Shown here: in pieces, positions 23,688 to 36,063 of the stretch
How the letters are laid out: every line of letters starts with the position of its first letter
How positions within the stretch are numbered: the stretch's first letter is position 1
NCBI GenBank assembly: GCA_025345505.1
Contig: JANVCC010000021.1
Span: forward strand, 1,694,450-1,758,449
Direction: 5' to 3'
DNA length: 64,000 bases
Origin: Todiramphus chloris collaris
Lineage: Eukaryota > Chordata > Aves > Coraciiformes > Alcedinidae
Program-made: the position numbers and the translations under genes
The notes under the pieces: generated by a model
The model's input: only the letters and a program-made list of their open reading frames with translations
Told to the model about the DNA's origin: nothing
Databases searched by the model: none

Positions 23688-26591
23688 CTGAACTGGCCAC
23701 TGACAACCTCAACCCTCTTGTAAATCCTCTAAGGAGAGCTGGCCTTTTTCTCTGTGCCATTCCCTCATTGCCACTGCTGAAGCATCTCTGCAACGAGAGT
23801 TCAGAAAGTGGCATCTTGCTGCGGAATAACCTTCCTACCCAGAGCCCTGGCAGGACTGATAAAATCCCTCCATCTCTATCCATCTGGACTCCATTGGGCA
23901 AGACTGAATCAGGAAGATAACGTTGTACGTACAGCGTGGGACAGCTTGCACTGACCATAACGTGCTGTTGCACCAGGTACTTTGAAAAATCCAAAGTCTT
24001 TCAGTGGCTTAGAAGTCTAATACAAGCCAGGAGGTCTCACTCAAAGAAAGGCAACCAAGGAAAGGCATGTGGCAGACATCAACTGCAAAGCCTTGCTTTT
24101 CAGTGCAGACAGAATTGGCTAACAGAAGCCCAGCAAACAGCAAAAAGAAAGCAGAGGCACAGGGCTCAAAACCTGCAGTGACTGGAGGGCATGATCCTGG
24201 GTGGCAGTGAGCAGGAGCGAGAAAGAAGAGCAGGAGTTGCTGCAGCAACTGTAGATGTTCGTATTTGGGCAGCCAGTACCCATCAGTTTTAAAGTCTACT
24301 GACTGAAAGTTAATCCATCCACACACTTTGAATGCATTTGAAACAGGCAGAAGAAGTCTATACACAGCTGGCATCTTGTATTGTAGGTAGAAGGTGTTTT
24401 CCACCGAGTACTAGACATGTTTGAGTTTTAACACATCGTCAAACCACAGCCTCACGCTGTTGAAATTTGCGTATATATACATCCATATGTACACATGGAT
24501 TTATAAACCAGGATTCATCCCCATCCCAGAAGTCTGTGGCCTCTGAAGCCAGATACTGCAGCTATCTAGTGATGCCTGGCAATTATCATCAGGAGCCGGA
24601 AATATCCTCTCCCAGGAAAACAAAGACAACCTGCACTCTGCAAGGAAAAAAACCCCACATGTGGATATGAGTTTGAAAGGATATTTTCTAACAAAAGCAT
24701 TTCAGGCAACAATAAAATACCACGAGGCTTCATTAGAAAGCCCCAGATACACGGTTTTGAACTAGTTACTGTAAGGAAATGTGGAGAGCACCAGCAATTA
24801 CTCCACTGGAGAACCAAAAGCCACTTTCTGTAGTTTGGATGCTAACTTTGAATTGCAGAAACCCTGGCAGTCACACCACTAAGAAAGCAAGCATTTGATT
24901 TTATCTTTGTTGTATGCATCCTAGTTTGACAGATTTCAAGACTGCTTGGGGAAAGATTGATTTGATCTACCTGGATTCTCTGCCTTTGTGTAGATGTGCC
25001 ATTTATTTTTGTACTGGCAGACACTTTTTTCCTCTGTTTCTGCCTCTTGCTGTGATCCTGACGTGTGCACTCAGTCTGAGCTCACGTCGTTCTAGGCTGA
25101 AGAAAATAAGAAGCAGATGGAGCTGCTGAGGGGGCTACTAAAGATGACTGAGGGAATACAAGGGCATGAAGACGGGAATTTCTTCATGATGAAAGCTTTC
25201 AGGTTTGATCTGGGGAACACTTCCATGTTTTCAGGTGGGAGGTTTCAGAGTCTTGTCAAGGGAACGTGAGCGCGCTGGCAGTAGTCTGGCTTTGTCTACT
25301 TTGACAGGTCCTCTAAGAAGCTGTTGGCAGGTTCACAGAGGTACCTTGAGCACAGATGGAAAACATCAGCTTTACAATATGGCTTTAAATAAGTCCAAGT
25401 GGGACAGCCTGGGACAGATGGGAACGTGCATACTACAAAGTCCAGCTCCACTTGCCACAAGCCCAATTGCAAGGCAGCTGCAAGGCTGGAAGCTGAGTGT
25501 CACTGGCTCTCCCTGACAGCCTTGAGTGCTGCATAGGTTGAAGCATAACTTGATTCAAGCCCGGATATTTTGTGTGTAGATAGGATGGAATTTTGGGTCA
25601 GATTCACTACTAAAACAAAACCTTGGCACTTGGCAAGAACTATTTTTTTAAGGCTGATACTGTCATTACTTACTCTCTGGTTTCACATTTTCTTTTACCA
25701 GAAACCTACTGAGAGGTTGGGGTGAAACTTTTCTAGGTCTCTCTGACATCAGTGATTGTGGTTGTCTGTAGCCTGTGTTTCTCTTCTCTTACGGTGATGG
25801 ATGGCAATCCAATTTCTATGTCACTTATTCAGTGAAGCTAAGAAAATTATGCATTCAGTGAAATCCATTCCCCAAGCAGTGCAGTTGAAGGGATCATGAC
25901 CCTAAATTTATTCATTAGCTTAAATTGTCAACAAATCCCTGTAGCAATTGATTCCTTGACCCCCAAGTGGTCAGCTACTGTCAACATACACAATGTGAGG
26001 TTAGCACTTACTGTATTACAGCAGTTATGCTTCCAGAGGATTTTTACTTTCTCCTGTGAAGAACGTGTCCACTGGTTTAAGAGAGACTTCCACAGCTCAC
26101 CATCAACTCCAATTGTAACAAGATCATTCTGACTCAAAAGGAGAAAACCAGTGGAAGTAAGAGTGTTCTCAAGACAGAAAGATTATTTTCAAGTCAAAGT
26201 CACCGATGTAACGACCTTTAATTCACAACAAACCATCACAACAGGAACAGTGAGTCTGAAATCTAAAATTCATATACGGTGACTTAAAATAGAAAGCATG
26301 AAAAGAGAGTTCACAAGGACCATACATGTAAGGGTGTCAGCAGGTGATCAGCTGATGACACTACCCCAAAGTTCTTCCAGATGTTTGGTAATAAACACCT
26401 TATTTAGACAGCAGAGCTGCTGGACCAAAGAAAATCCTGTGTGCTGAAATTGATACATCCTCTTCTTTCTTTCTTATATACACATCAGACAAGAGAAAAT
26501 CAGACTGCAACTGTCAGGATCCACAAGGCAAATGGACCAGTGTCTAGTCTTCTTTAGGCCTTCAAAGTAGAGAGCGACACATCCAGATTGC
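23688..26591. other. About 2.9 kb of unassigned unique sequence
   Basis: A 131-codon minus-strand frame at 24009-24404 has no recognisable domain. No exon-like splice pattern was convincing. No repeat family seen. Confidence 0.5.
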
Positions 26592-27029
26592 AAAGAGGAG
26601 TAGGGGACAAGAACATCTATCTTATACAGAAAGGCTGAGGGATTTGGGTCATTTTAGTCTGGAGAAGAGAAGACTAAGAGGGGTTCTTATCAATGCTTAT
26701 AAATACTTACAGGGTGGGTGTCAGGAGAATGGGATCAATCTGTTTTTCAGTGGAGCCCACTGGCAGGACAAGAGGTAACAGACACAAACTTGAACATAGG
26801 AAGTTCCATCTAAACATAAGGAGGAACCACTTTACTTTGAGGGTGACAGAGCCCTGGAACAGGCTGCCCAGAGAGGTGGTGGGGTCTCCATCTCTGGAGA
26901 CATTTAAAACCTGCTTGGACGATGCAATCCTGTGTAACCTTCTCTAGGTGATCCTGCTCTGGCAAGGGGATTGGACAAGATGATCTGCAGAGGTCCCTTC
27001 CAGCCCCTACCATTCTGTGATACTGTGAC
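26592..27029 (+). mobile_element. CR1 LINE, 3' half of the C-terminal region
   Basis: Sense copy. Coding blocks include the frame at 26693-26947 with [20 protein letters not shown] and [20 protein letters not shown], an almost unbroken ORF2 C-terminus. The 3' part TCCAGCCCCTACCATTCTGTG is followed by degraded terminal units. Same subfamily as the copy at 40899. Confidence 0.95.
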
Positions 27030-29965
27030 TTGTCTCAAGTCTAAGTTTGGTCCTGGTTAATTTGACTGGCACCACTCACCCACCCTGTTCTCACAACGTG
27101 CTGGGAAGCTGCGTTCATCCTCTTCTGCCCATCCTCTGAAATTTCTCTGCTCTCTGAAGCGCAGCGCTGGTGGAGAAAGGACACGAACAGAAACGTGGGT
27201 GCCTTTTCTGCAGCTCAAGTCTGTTCTTCCTCAGGCGATGGAACCACTTCGTATCTGGCAACAATAGACTGCAAACGTTACATGTGCTCTGGCAGCTGTA
27301 AAACCACATTTCAGAGATCTAAAACTTTCGTAATTCACATACCCTTTCCCTCCTCCTACATACACACATTTTGCCTTTTGGTAGCAGCGTGGGGCCCACA
27401 GCCTGTGTCAAAGCATCGCTCACTAATGCTCTGTGGCAGGATGGGGTATGACACATATTCAGCAAGCACACACGTATCGGCTGCCCTGGCATAGAGCAAA
27501 TCAGGATTCTCGGGCAGGGGTAAGGTTAAATTACTCTAATGGCAAAGGGGAAAACAGCTAAAAGAGAATTAATCGAAAGTGATGGTTTGTCTCTTGCACA
27601 GTGAGAGGGATATTTAATTGCGGCACGCAGAACTGCATGCTTTTCTGATCCAATAAAAGGAATAACTTCATTCTGACCAGAAAAGAGTCTTCCGCAGGCA
27701 AGACTCCCACTGAAGCAGAGAGTTGCAAGAGGGAAGATTTGGCCCTCACAGCACGAGGTAAATAACCCATCTAATTCTCTAAGCAAGGCAAGCAAACCTC
27801 GCTCAAGACTTAGTTGTTCTCTTAAATGTCTAGAAATGCCGATGCTTTGGAGTTGTGTCATAGTAGGGCATAAAGATATGCAGATTTCTGAGCAGTGTTC
27901 CTGCCTAATGCTGGAAATAAATATAAATAATAATTATAAATGATAAAGAATTATAAAACACCCACATCATTGCTAACGGCTCCTCTGTATTTTTAAAGAA
28001 AACACCTACTGATATTGTTTTCAGTTCCGACTATGCTGTGAATAGACAAAGAGAGAGGACACATCATCTCTAAGAAAAAAAAGATGCGTTTTGCACATAA
28101 CATCTCCTTGCACAAAACACCTTTGATTTGCAGAGCAAACAAACCAAATTGCTTATATCCCTACCTTGAGGGTAGTGTTTGCTTAAGGATATTGCTTGGG
28201 TAAAATACTAGGATGGAATCTAGTGCAAAGGTAAATATCTAGGGCTACAGGGTTCTTTTCAAATTAAAATTTTTGAACAAGTAAATACGTAGTTGATCTC
28301 ACACAGTCTCACCACGCTCTCCTGGGGATGTAAGAAACAAACCTTTATTAATAATAAAAAAATACAGTTACAGCCTTGAAAAGAATATACAGAGAAAGGA
28401 ATGAGCTTTACTGATTCTCCACAACAGGAGAGGAGCAGCTGAAGATTATCAGGAGTAAGACTGATAACTGAAGGACAGTGATTTCAGCTGATCTTCATGA
28501 AGCAATGAGTGGCATCACCCACACACTCACCCAGAGTTCAATGTGTAGAAGTGTATCCTCCACAAATGTGGGTGAAACACTCAGTTTAATGCATTTCTTA
28601 AGCCCGTGAGAACTGAGAGGGGTGTGGGCGCTTGAGTTGTCCTGGGAGAACTTGGCATTTCACATAATACAGTCAGAGGTGGAAGGTTCATCTGGTCTAT
28701 GTTAAGCCATATCATCAGAGTTTAAGAATTAATTTCAGGTTTTCCCCACTTCTACCTGAGATAGGGCATTACAAACGATACTTTTTCATTACATTTCTGG
28801 ATGCATAAGAAATCTGAAGTGTAAAAATTCACACTACTTAGCTTGTTAAGTGCCTGATCATTAGAACAGACAGATATCACAGGGGCAGACAGCTAAATGA
28901 AGCTGCTGGCAGAGAACGAAAAGGAGCCTGTATCAGAAATTCTCTGTCATCCTCCTACTGGAAGTGTGTTTCAAAGTATTTATTTTTATTTTCACCTCAG
29001 AGAAAAATCAAAGTCCATTTGCCCAGCTGCTTTATCCCTCACCACAGGTAGGACAGTATGTTTCTTCCAGTCCCAGGACTCTATGATTGCTTCTTCATCC
29101 CCAGATGCTCAGGTCACACTATTATCCAGCCAACAAGTTTCCTGATAAATCTACCCCTTATAATAACCTGCTGAAATACACAAACCCAGAGATCAGCCTG
29201 GAAGAAATCCTGAATGTTCTGCCCTGTAATAGCCACAGGGAACACAAGTTTTATTACAGAGGCATGGAAAGGGCATAACTGCTTTTAAAAGCGCTAAACT
29301 TGCTATAAAAGTATTACAAGACAAAACTGCACATGAGTTGTTTACCAAAAAGGATTTAGCACTCTTATTAAATTAGCCAGTATTTTAATCCAACCACCTA
29401 GAGCAAAGTCTAGGACTCATTCTGAACATCTGGGGTGGACCCAGCTACTGGACCTGACTTGCACTCAGACTTGACCAGCCTGGGTTGGCACTACAGGAGT
29501 GCCTACCTCTGCCCAGAGCAACAAAATGCACAGCTTCCAGTTGGCTGCTGGGAAAGAGGCATTTTGAAAAGTAAATATGAAAAATCCAGTTGCTAAGTGA
29601 GCAGCAGGAGGTGGGAGCAGGGAGGGAGCAGCAACAATGTCCCTCCCTGCTGCACACCAGAGACCCTCCCGTAAGGTGAGCCAGAAGAAAGGTCCCCCTC
29701 AGTCCCAGTGCCTGGACTGGGACCATCTAACACGCTGCTTTGGTGGATACCTACAGCCAGGCAGGAGTCACCCCAGTCACCACAGATTCATTTTACAGGC
29801 AACAGGCACTTGAGTTTAGGGGTCTTAAGACTCCACAGGCTACTGAGTCACACCTTGATGGAATTTTCTATTCTGATGGGCCCTACAGAACACCTGAAAT
29901 ATCTGTGTTTGTTCACATGAAAACCACAGTGAAGCCCAGCCATGCCCTGGTTGCAGATTTAGTAT
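27030..29965. other. About 2.9 kb of unassigned unique sequence
   Basis: Nothing supported. The part near 27540-27690 is compositionally complex and free of repeats, so it could hold conserved non-coding DNA, but there is no direct evidence. Confidence 0.45.
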
Positions 29966-30013
29966 CATCACAGAATGGTTTGGCTTGGAAGGGACCTTAA
30001 AGGCCACCTAATT
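29966..30013 (-). mobile_element. Very short CR1 3' end
   Basis: Only about 48 bases: ATCACAGAATGGTTTGGCTT and GGAAGGGACCTTAAAGGCC, the antisense form of the CR1 terminus. Severe 5' truncation is normal for this family. Confidence 0.8.
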
Positions 30014-30343
30014 TCTGGTTGGCGTGTAAGTGACAATAGTCTCACCAATAAAATCTTGCCAATAATGCATGGAGTACCTCCCTCCTTATCCCCATCACTC
30101 TTGCCACGCTGTAGACACTTCCCTAGTCTGCCACCGAGCAGCATTTGTGTGTCCACACACTTCCCGGAAAGGCAAGTGAATCCATGCTGCAGGGACCGCT
30201 GAGAAAAGCAGGGATGGAGATGTTCAGTGAGAGTGAGAGACAGGCTTTGATCCAGAGGGTGTCTGGTGGGGAATTAAGCCTGTCCAGAGAGAGGGGAGAG
30301 CTCTCCACCCTCCCCCTGCACAGAAGGCTGGTACCTGTGCCAT

Positions 30344-30439
30344 GTGTCTAGTGGGAGGTGCCCCTGCCCATGGCAGGGGGGGTTGGAACTGGATGAGCTT
30401 TACGGTGCCTTCCAACCCTGACAGTTCTATGATTCTATG
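30344..30439 (+). mobile_element. Short CR1 3' end
   Basis: Sense 3' untranslated part with CTAGTGGGAGGTGCCCCTGC and two ATTCTATG-like terminal units. Same subfamily as 19300-19506 and 38011-38198. Confidence 0.92.
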
Positions 30440-31225
30440 TGAGGGTCTGCAGGCTCATTTTAACTCAGGAATTTGGAAGGGTAACTTTACCCCTTGGCCC
30501 CTGCCACCATCCCCCATAGTATATTAGCACATGAAAGCAGAGGTGATGGAAATCCGGCAGAGATCGCTTGAGCAGCTATGCAGCCTTTTCTGAGAAAGCA
30601 GGGAAATAAAAAAAACAATGCATGAAGATTTCTCAGCAGATAACAAAGGCAGCCTGGCTATAAAAAGGTTCAATTCCTGCACATTAAAGGCATTTTACAA
30701 TTGTAGGTGGTTCCACCAGCACTCCACAGATGCAAGAAGGTGCTCACATACATGAGCATGTGCAGAATCAGAGCTCTCCTTATTGCAAACTGAGCCATCC
30801 GCAGGCTGGCAAATGCTTTTTTTTCTGTCACGGTTTGGAAGAACTTGGCCAGTACCAAGAAACACTTGGCAGCAGATTTGCTCTTGTCTTCTGCGCTCTG
30901 CACTGGCTCCCAGTTCCTCCGTAAGATTCCTTTTTTCTTGCCTTTTTCATGCGGCACCATCCTTAACTTGGGCAAAGAGCATTTATAAGGAAAGGAAGTC
31001 TTCATCTGGAGATCTCAAAACATCGGTGCCCTTTGAGAGGGGCATATGAAGTGAGGAAAATGTCCATGCAGGAAGCCAATATGGTTCCTCACCCCCGCAA
31101 AGGTGCTGCAGTCAGGGGCAGGGAGGACTGGGAGGATGCTACTTAAAAGCCCTGTTGCTCCTGCACCCATGTTGGGAAGCGTTTCAGCCACCACAGTGAG
31201 AACTAGAACGGAGAGTTGGGCGGGG
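30440..31225. other. Unassigned unique sequence
   Basis: A minus-strand frame of 111 codons (30670-31005) is lysine-rich at its start, with no recognisable domain and no promoter or splice support. Otherwise nothing seen. Confidence 0.5.
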
Positions 31226-31981
31226 AGAAATTTAATGACATAGAACAAGGGCAAGTGTAGAGTCTGGCATCTGGGAAAGAACAACCCCAGGTACCAGGAT
31301 AGGTTGGGGAATGACCTGCTGGAGAGCAGAGTAGGAGAAAGGGCCCTGGGGGGCATCAGGGTGATCATGATCCAGCAATGGGCCCTTGTGGCCAAGAAGG
31401 CCAATGGCATCCTGGGGTATATTGGAAGGGGTATGATTAGGAGGTCAAAAGAGGTTCTCCTCCCCCTCTACTCCGCTCTGGTGAGGCCACATCTGGAATG
31501 GTGTGTCCAGTTTTGGGGCCCTCATTTCAAGAAGGACAGGGAACTGCTGGAAAGAGTCCAGCACAGAGCCACAGAGATGGTGAAGGGAGTGGAACATCTC
31601 CCTGCTGAGGAAAGGCTGAGGGAACTGGGGCTCTTGAGCTTGGAGGAGCCTGAGGGGTGACCTCATTCATGTTTATAAAGATGTAACGGAAGAATGTCAG
31701 AAGGACGAAGACAGGCTCTTCTCTGTTATGTCCAATGACAGGACAAGGGGCAATGGGTGCAAGCTGGAACAGAGGAGGTTCCATGGAAACATAAGGAGAA
31801 ACTTTTTCACTGGGTGACAGAACTGGAACAGGCTGTGGAGTCTCCTTCTTTACAGATTTTCAAGACCCATCTGGATGTGTTCCTGTGTGACCTGCCCTGG
31901 GTGTTCCTGCTCTGGCAGGGGGCTTGGACTCAATGATCTTTCAAAGGTCCATTCCAACCCCTACCATTCTGTGATTCTGTT
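31226..31981 (+). mobile_element. CR1 LINE, 756 bp, with 118-codon open frame
   Basis: Sense copy from the end of the polymerase domain to the 3' terminus. The frame at 31304-31660 is uninterrupted and reads [56 protein letters not shown] and [15 protein letters not shown], in the order found in intact CR1 ORF2. It stops at the TGA following EEPEG because of a frameshift, after which the last coding block continues in another frame. The catalytic F-A-D-D part of the polymerase lies upstream of the truncation and is absent. Confidence 0.96.
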
Positions 31982-33417
31982 ATTAACTCCCAAGCACTTT
32001 CCGCTCCCTGCTCATGATGCAATAACGGGAGGTCTCAGGCTGTTTCTTTGAACTAAGTTGCACCTTGAGCAAGGTAGAGAGCACAGACAAGCTGGGCTCT
32101 GGTGAAAAAGCTGAGAGCACTAGGACTGCACCCACCTGCTGTAAAACAGAACAAGAGCATCCCTGAGAAATGCTCCTAAGAACCAGCTTCCCCAAAACAC
32201 AGCCCCTGCTCGGCCAAGCCCTCTCTTATGCAGCCACCTTCCAGTTCCTCTTCAACTTTTACTGTAAAACACAGAAGCTTTTCATATGTGTTTTTAAATA
32301 AAGCATCCGTGGCTGTATATATGCAAACCCACATCAGGTGCCTGGTGGACCAGAACAACTTCTTTGTTGGTTTTTTTGTTTTATTTTAAAGAAAAACATT
32401 AAAAGCAGCAGCTCTAATGGAGCTGATGATCATAAACACTCAGGCTGAAACACTTGACAATTAGGCAGCTCGCACTGTGTCACTCTACCATCTGATTCTT
32501 TTACTGGGGTTTTGTTTCGTTTCTAGTGAAACTGTTCTTTCAACTGTAGGTAATTTCTGTCCAGTCTGCTCTTTACTGTAGTAAATAACAATCTCTAGAC
32601 CCAGATAAAGTCGACCCGATACTTATTACCTGTTTCATTTGCACTTGTATATGAATACCTTGGGGACTCGCTTAAAATTTTCCTCGGGAGGATATTTGCA
32701 GAAATAGCGTGCAGCTTAACGTGTAAAAAAAGTGTTGGTGGTTGAAGCACCTGCCTTTTGAACTGCTTCCCCTGGAATAAAGTTCAAAGATCCTTACCGA
32801 GGCTGTAACACGGTAGCAGGTTGTAAAATACTCCACTGGATGGTTACGGATGGAGATTGCCACCAAATCACAGCCTCCGCAATGAAAGGCGACGGCTGCG
32901 CCTTGCCTTTTGTGCGCCGACTTCGCATAAGTAAATGTTTCGGTGGAGAATTACTCTTATTCTGCTTTCATGTCCCGCTCTCCCGGGCACCAGCTCCTTC
33001 CCTCTTCTTTCAGCCAGCCTTCTTGCACCTCCCCTTCTTGCACTCAGCTAGATGATTTTTCAAGCAGCTGCCCAGCACGAGGAAAGTCTTTGAGCAGCCA
33101 CTGAGAAAGAGTAGGAGAGCCACGTGCTCTTCAGCCAGAGAGGGGAGAAGGACATTACTAAATCATAAGGACCAGAAAACAGCCATGCAAGCTTGTGTGC
33201 TCAGGAGGGGACTGGCTTCACCTGAATTTATCCTTCTAGAAGTTACTGCTTTTTTCTGAAGCAATGGGCTGAAATCCCTCTGCAGTAAGCAGGGAGAAAC
33301 AATGCACAGCCAGGAGGATTCTTCTGCTATCAGTGTCTAAGAATGGCAGGAAGGTTCCCCACTCCTGAAGGTATTTATCTCTCCCCACTGGTTTAGAAGA
33401 AGCCTTGGTTTTAGATC
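31982..33417. other. Unassigned sequence with a small CpG-richer patch
   Basis: The stretch 32866-32945 has several CpG in a short span (GGCGACGGCTGCGCC, GTGCGCCGACTTCGC), higher than its surroundings but far too short for a CpG island. No exon or repeat supported. Confidence 0.45.
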
Positions 33418-34199
33418 TGTCATGGTTTAGGGTCAGGGCAGCCCTTCAGACCTGGAACAGCCGCTCTTTGTTACCCCTCCCCCCCATCAAGGAACAAAAA
33501 GGGAATAAGGGAAAGAGACTCAGACATTAGAAATAGGAACTAGAACAGCTTTAATTACATTGAAAATATTAATAATAAAATGGAATATATAAAAAAATAG
33601 ATACGAAACCAGTATCTAACCCACCCCCCATCCCCAATGGCAATTAAATCACCATCACCATTGATGCTGTGGAACAGGCACTGGGAGAGTCCCAGACTGG
33701 GCCCAGCAGCAAATGGGAGCTGTGTTCAGGAGCTGGATTCTGGTGCTGGATTCAGGAACACACAGACTGGGGACTAAGGCAGAATGGACAGAGCCCTCCT
33801 CAGAAGCTAGCCAGGGAAGAAGCAATGAAGAAGACAGAATACCTGAGCACACCAGAGAGCTTCACCCTTGTGATCCCTCAGCTTTACAGTGACTGTGGTG
33901 TCCGTGGGCTGGGGTCCCTCGGGGGTCAGTTTGGGGTCCCCTGTCCTGGCCGCCCCTCCCTGCAGGTGCCGCCTTTGACTTTCTGCACCCCCCCGGGGTT
34001 GGTGCCCAAGCCCCAGCAGTGGCCTCGCTCTGCACCCCAGCCCTGGGTCCCGCCTGTGCCCATGGGGTGTTCTCCCTGCTGGGAGCAGCCCCTGCCTGTG
34101 CCACCAGCTGCTGCCTGCAGCCAGGGCAGGGGGAGAAGAGCTGGGCTGGGAAGGGAACCCCTGACCACAGCCACCCCTGCTCGCACTCACAGCAGGACA
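33418..34199 (-). mobile_element. ERVL-type LTR without readable target duplication
   Basis: Begins TGTCATGGTTTAGGG and ends CAGCAGGACA (782 bp), with the same terminal pattern as the complete LTRs at 35249 and 55710. The minus strand carries AATTAAAGCTGTT, the likely polyadenylation region, so sense is probably minus. The flanks are AGATC on the left and AGGTG on the right, so there is no 5-bp duplication. The 3' 330 bases are almost identical to the LTR at 51531-52294. The frame of 197 codons (33669-34262) across this LTR is fortuitous. Confidence 0.88.
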
Positions 34200-34451
34200 A
34201 GGTGGCTTGGGGTCTTATTGTGGACACAAAGCTGGGAGCATCCCTGTTGTCACAGTGGGTGAACTTTCCAGTGGGACTGGAAGTCCCTCTGATGTGTGAA
34301 GCTGTGGGACAGGTCCAACCATCCTCCTCAGAGGGTAATGAAAGAATGGAGGGAGCAGGAAGGGTGGACATTCAAGCAGCTTGCAGCTGCACTGTGATTC
34401 ATACCCGTGCAGATCGCAAAAGTCGCTTTGCCTGTAGCCTACTTCATAATA
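34200..34451. other. Sequence between LTR and tail-repeat array
   Basis: Not recognised as viral internal sequence, and I see no clear primer-binding site directly after the LTR. It is probably ordinary flank brought next to the LTR by recombination or deletion. Confidence 0.4.
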
Positions 34452-34713
34452 TCATGAATCAATCATAGGGTCATAGAATCATGGAATCTTAGAATCATAG
34501 AATCACAGAATGTAGAATCTTAGATTCACAGAATCTTAGAATCATGAATCTTAGTATCTTCGAATCTAAGAATCATAGAATCACAGAATCACAAAATCAT
34601 AGAATCTTAGAATCTTAGAATCATGAATTACAGAATCTTAGAATCTTAGAACCACAGAATCATAGAATCATATAATCTTAGAATCATGAATTATAGAATC
34701 ATAGAATCATAGA
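34452..34713 (-). repeat. Expanded CR1 terminal-repeat array
   Basis: About 260 bp made of imperfect 8-base units such as TAGAATCA, TAGAATCT and CAGAATCT. These are reverse forms of the CR1 terminal unit ATTCTATG. Roughly 30 units are present, against one to four in most other copies in this window. Variants (ATAG, ACAG, TTAG, ATGA before AATC) recur in higher-order blocks of about 24-40 bases, so the array seems to have grown by slippage or unequal exchange of multi-unit blocks. Confidence 0.92.
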
Positions 34714-34746
34714 ATGGTAGGGGTTGGAAGGCACCTCTGGAGGTCT
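34711..34746 (-). mobile_element. Minimal CR1 body attached to the tail array
   Basis: After the repeats comes AATGGTAGGGGTTGGAAGGC and ACCTCTGGAGGTCT, the very end of CR1, and then unrelated sequence. The element itself is only about 35 bases long, so its tail array is about seven times its body. Confidence 0.9.
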
Positions 34747-35243
34747 AAGGAAACCAGCAGGCATGTGACCATACCGATGCAGTCTTCTCCTGCACTTGTG
34801 AGTTCAGCACATGCTGTAATGGTTAAAGGGAAAGCAAAATGCCCACTGGTTTGCATTTCCCATGCTGAAGGAAAGGAAGCAGGCTGAGCATCCAGAGAGC
34901 AATGGCTTGCTTTTCTCCTGCAAAGTCCTGCCCACGCTTCCTCCAGCTGCCAGAGCAATTTGTTACCTCCCTTGTGCTGTGGCCACAGGCTCAGGGTGAG
35001 CTTTGGCAGTCCCCAGTGAGAGAGGCGGAAGCCACCTGTCAGGGTGGCCATCTCCACCCTGAAAGCTGGAGAGTGGCCCCAGCAGCAGTTGGCCAACTCT
35101 ACATTTTCTGAGCGCATGCTGGAGGGCAGCCCAGCCACAGCTCAGGCCCAAACCATGCACTTAGTGAGGAACGAGCTTCCTCTGCTCTCTGGGAAACAAG
35201 AAGCAGCACTCCGGCCAAAGCCACCCCTACCAAACCTGACAAC
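34747..35243. other. Unassigned GC-moderate sequence
   Basis: Overlapping frames on both strands (for example 34707-35138 minus, 143 codons) lack a recognisable domain. No repeat recognised. Confidence 0.45.
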
Positions 35244-36063
35244 CTGAGTGTCACGGTTTAGGGTCAGGGCAGCCCCTTTAGACCTATAACAGCCGCTCTC
35301 TGTTAACCCCCATCCTGCCCCAAAGGGGAAAGAGAAAGGGAATGAGGGAGAGAGACTCAGCCATTAGAAAAGGAAACTAGAACGGCTTGAATGACAATGA
35401 AATTGATAATTATAAAAATGGAATATATACAAATATATACAAAACCAGTATGGAACCCAACCCCCCTGATGGCAATTCCGTCACCATCACCACTGATGCT
35501 GTGGAGCAGGCACCGGGGCAGTCCCAGCCTGGGCCCCGCAGCAGCCGGGAGCTGTGTTCAGGAGCTGGATTCTGGTACCAGGTTCAGGAACACGCAGAGC
35601 GGATCGAAGGCAGAACGGACAGAGGCCTCCTTGGGTGCTCCGAGGAAGGAACCAAAAGAGGACCCAAGCCAAGCCAAGCAAAGCTGGCCAAGCAGTCCAA
35701 GAGGGGAGAAGAGCCCAGAGACCCTCTGGATCCCTCAGCTCTATGTTGAATATGATGTATATGGGCTGGAATCCCTCGTTGGTCAGTTTGGGGTCCCCTG
35801 TCCTGCCCGCTCCTCCCTGCAGGTGCAGCCTTTCACTCTCTGCACCCCACAATGTGCTACACAAGCCCCAGCAGTGGCCTCGGTCTGCACACCAGTCCTG
35901 GGTAGTAACTCTAAACACGGGGTGTTCTCACTGCCAGCAGCAGCCACTGTCTGTGAGCACAGGCTGCTGCCTGCAGACAGTGCAGTTAGTGAGAAGAACT
36001 GAGCTGAAAAGTAAAATTACTGACCAGAACCAGTTCTGTCCTCACCCAAACCAGCACACTGAG
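35244..36063 (-). mobile_element. Solo ERVL-type LTR with perfect 5-bp target duplication
   Basis: The LTR is 35249-36058 (810 bp), begins TGTCACGGTTTAGGG and ends AAACCAGCACA. CTGAG is duplicated on both sides (35244-35248, 36059-36063). The short inverted ends TGTCACGGTTT and AAACCAGCACA pair imperfectly. It is the same subfamily as the LTR at 55710-56516, which lies in the opposite orientation. By the shared block order and the TGTGCTGG-type end, sense is probably minus. Frames of 203 and 220 codons in this LTR are mirrored in its relative and are not genes. Confidence 0.95.

Noticed and set aside
30670-31005. 111-codon minus-strand frame rich in lysine
   Set aside because: No recognised domain, no promoter or splice context, and overlapping plus-strand frames.
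33669-34262. 197-codon plus-strand frame
   Set aside because: Lies almost entirely inside an ERVL-type LTR. The related LTR at 51531 has a matching frame, so it reflects shared ancestry of non-coding LTR sequence. It is proline-, glycine- and serine-rich with no domain.
33413-34415. AGATC at 33413-33417 and at 34411-34415 as a target duplication
   Set aside because: It would place the LTR end at 34410 after CCCGTGC instead of a CA end, and the related LTR clearly ends at the GGACA corresponding to 34199. A 5-base word recurs by chance in such a span fairly often.
34452-34713. Regularly repeated short units suggesting a CRISPR-like array
   Set aside because: The units are 8 bases with no unique spacers, and they match the known CR1 terminal repeat. 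The genome is a bird's.
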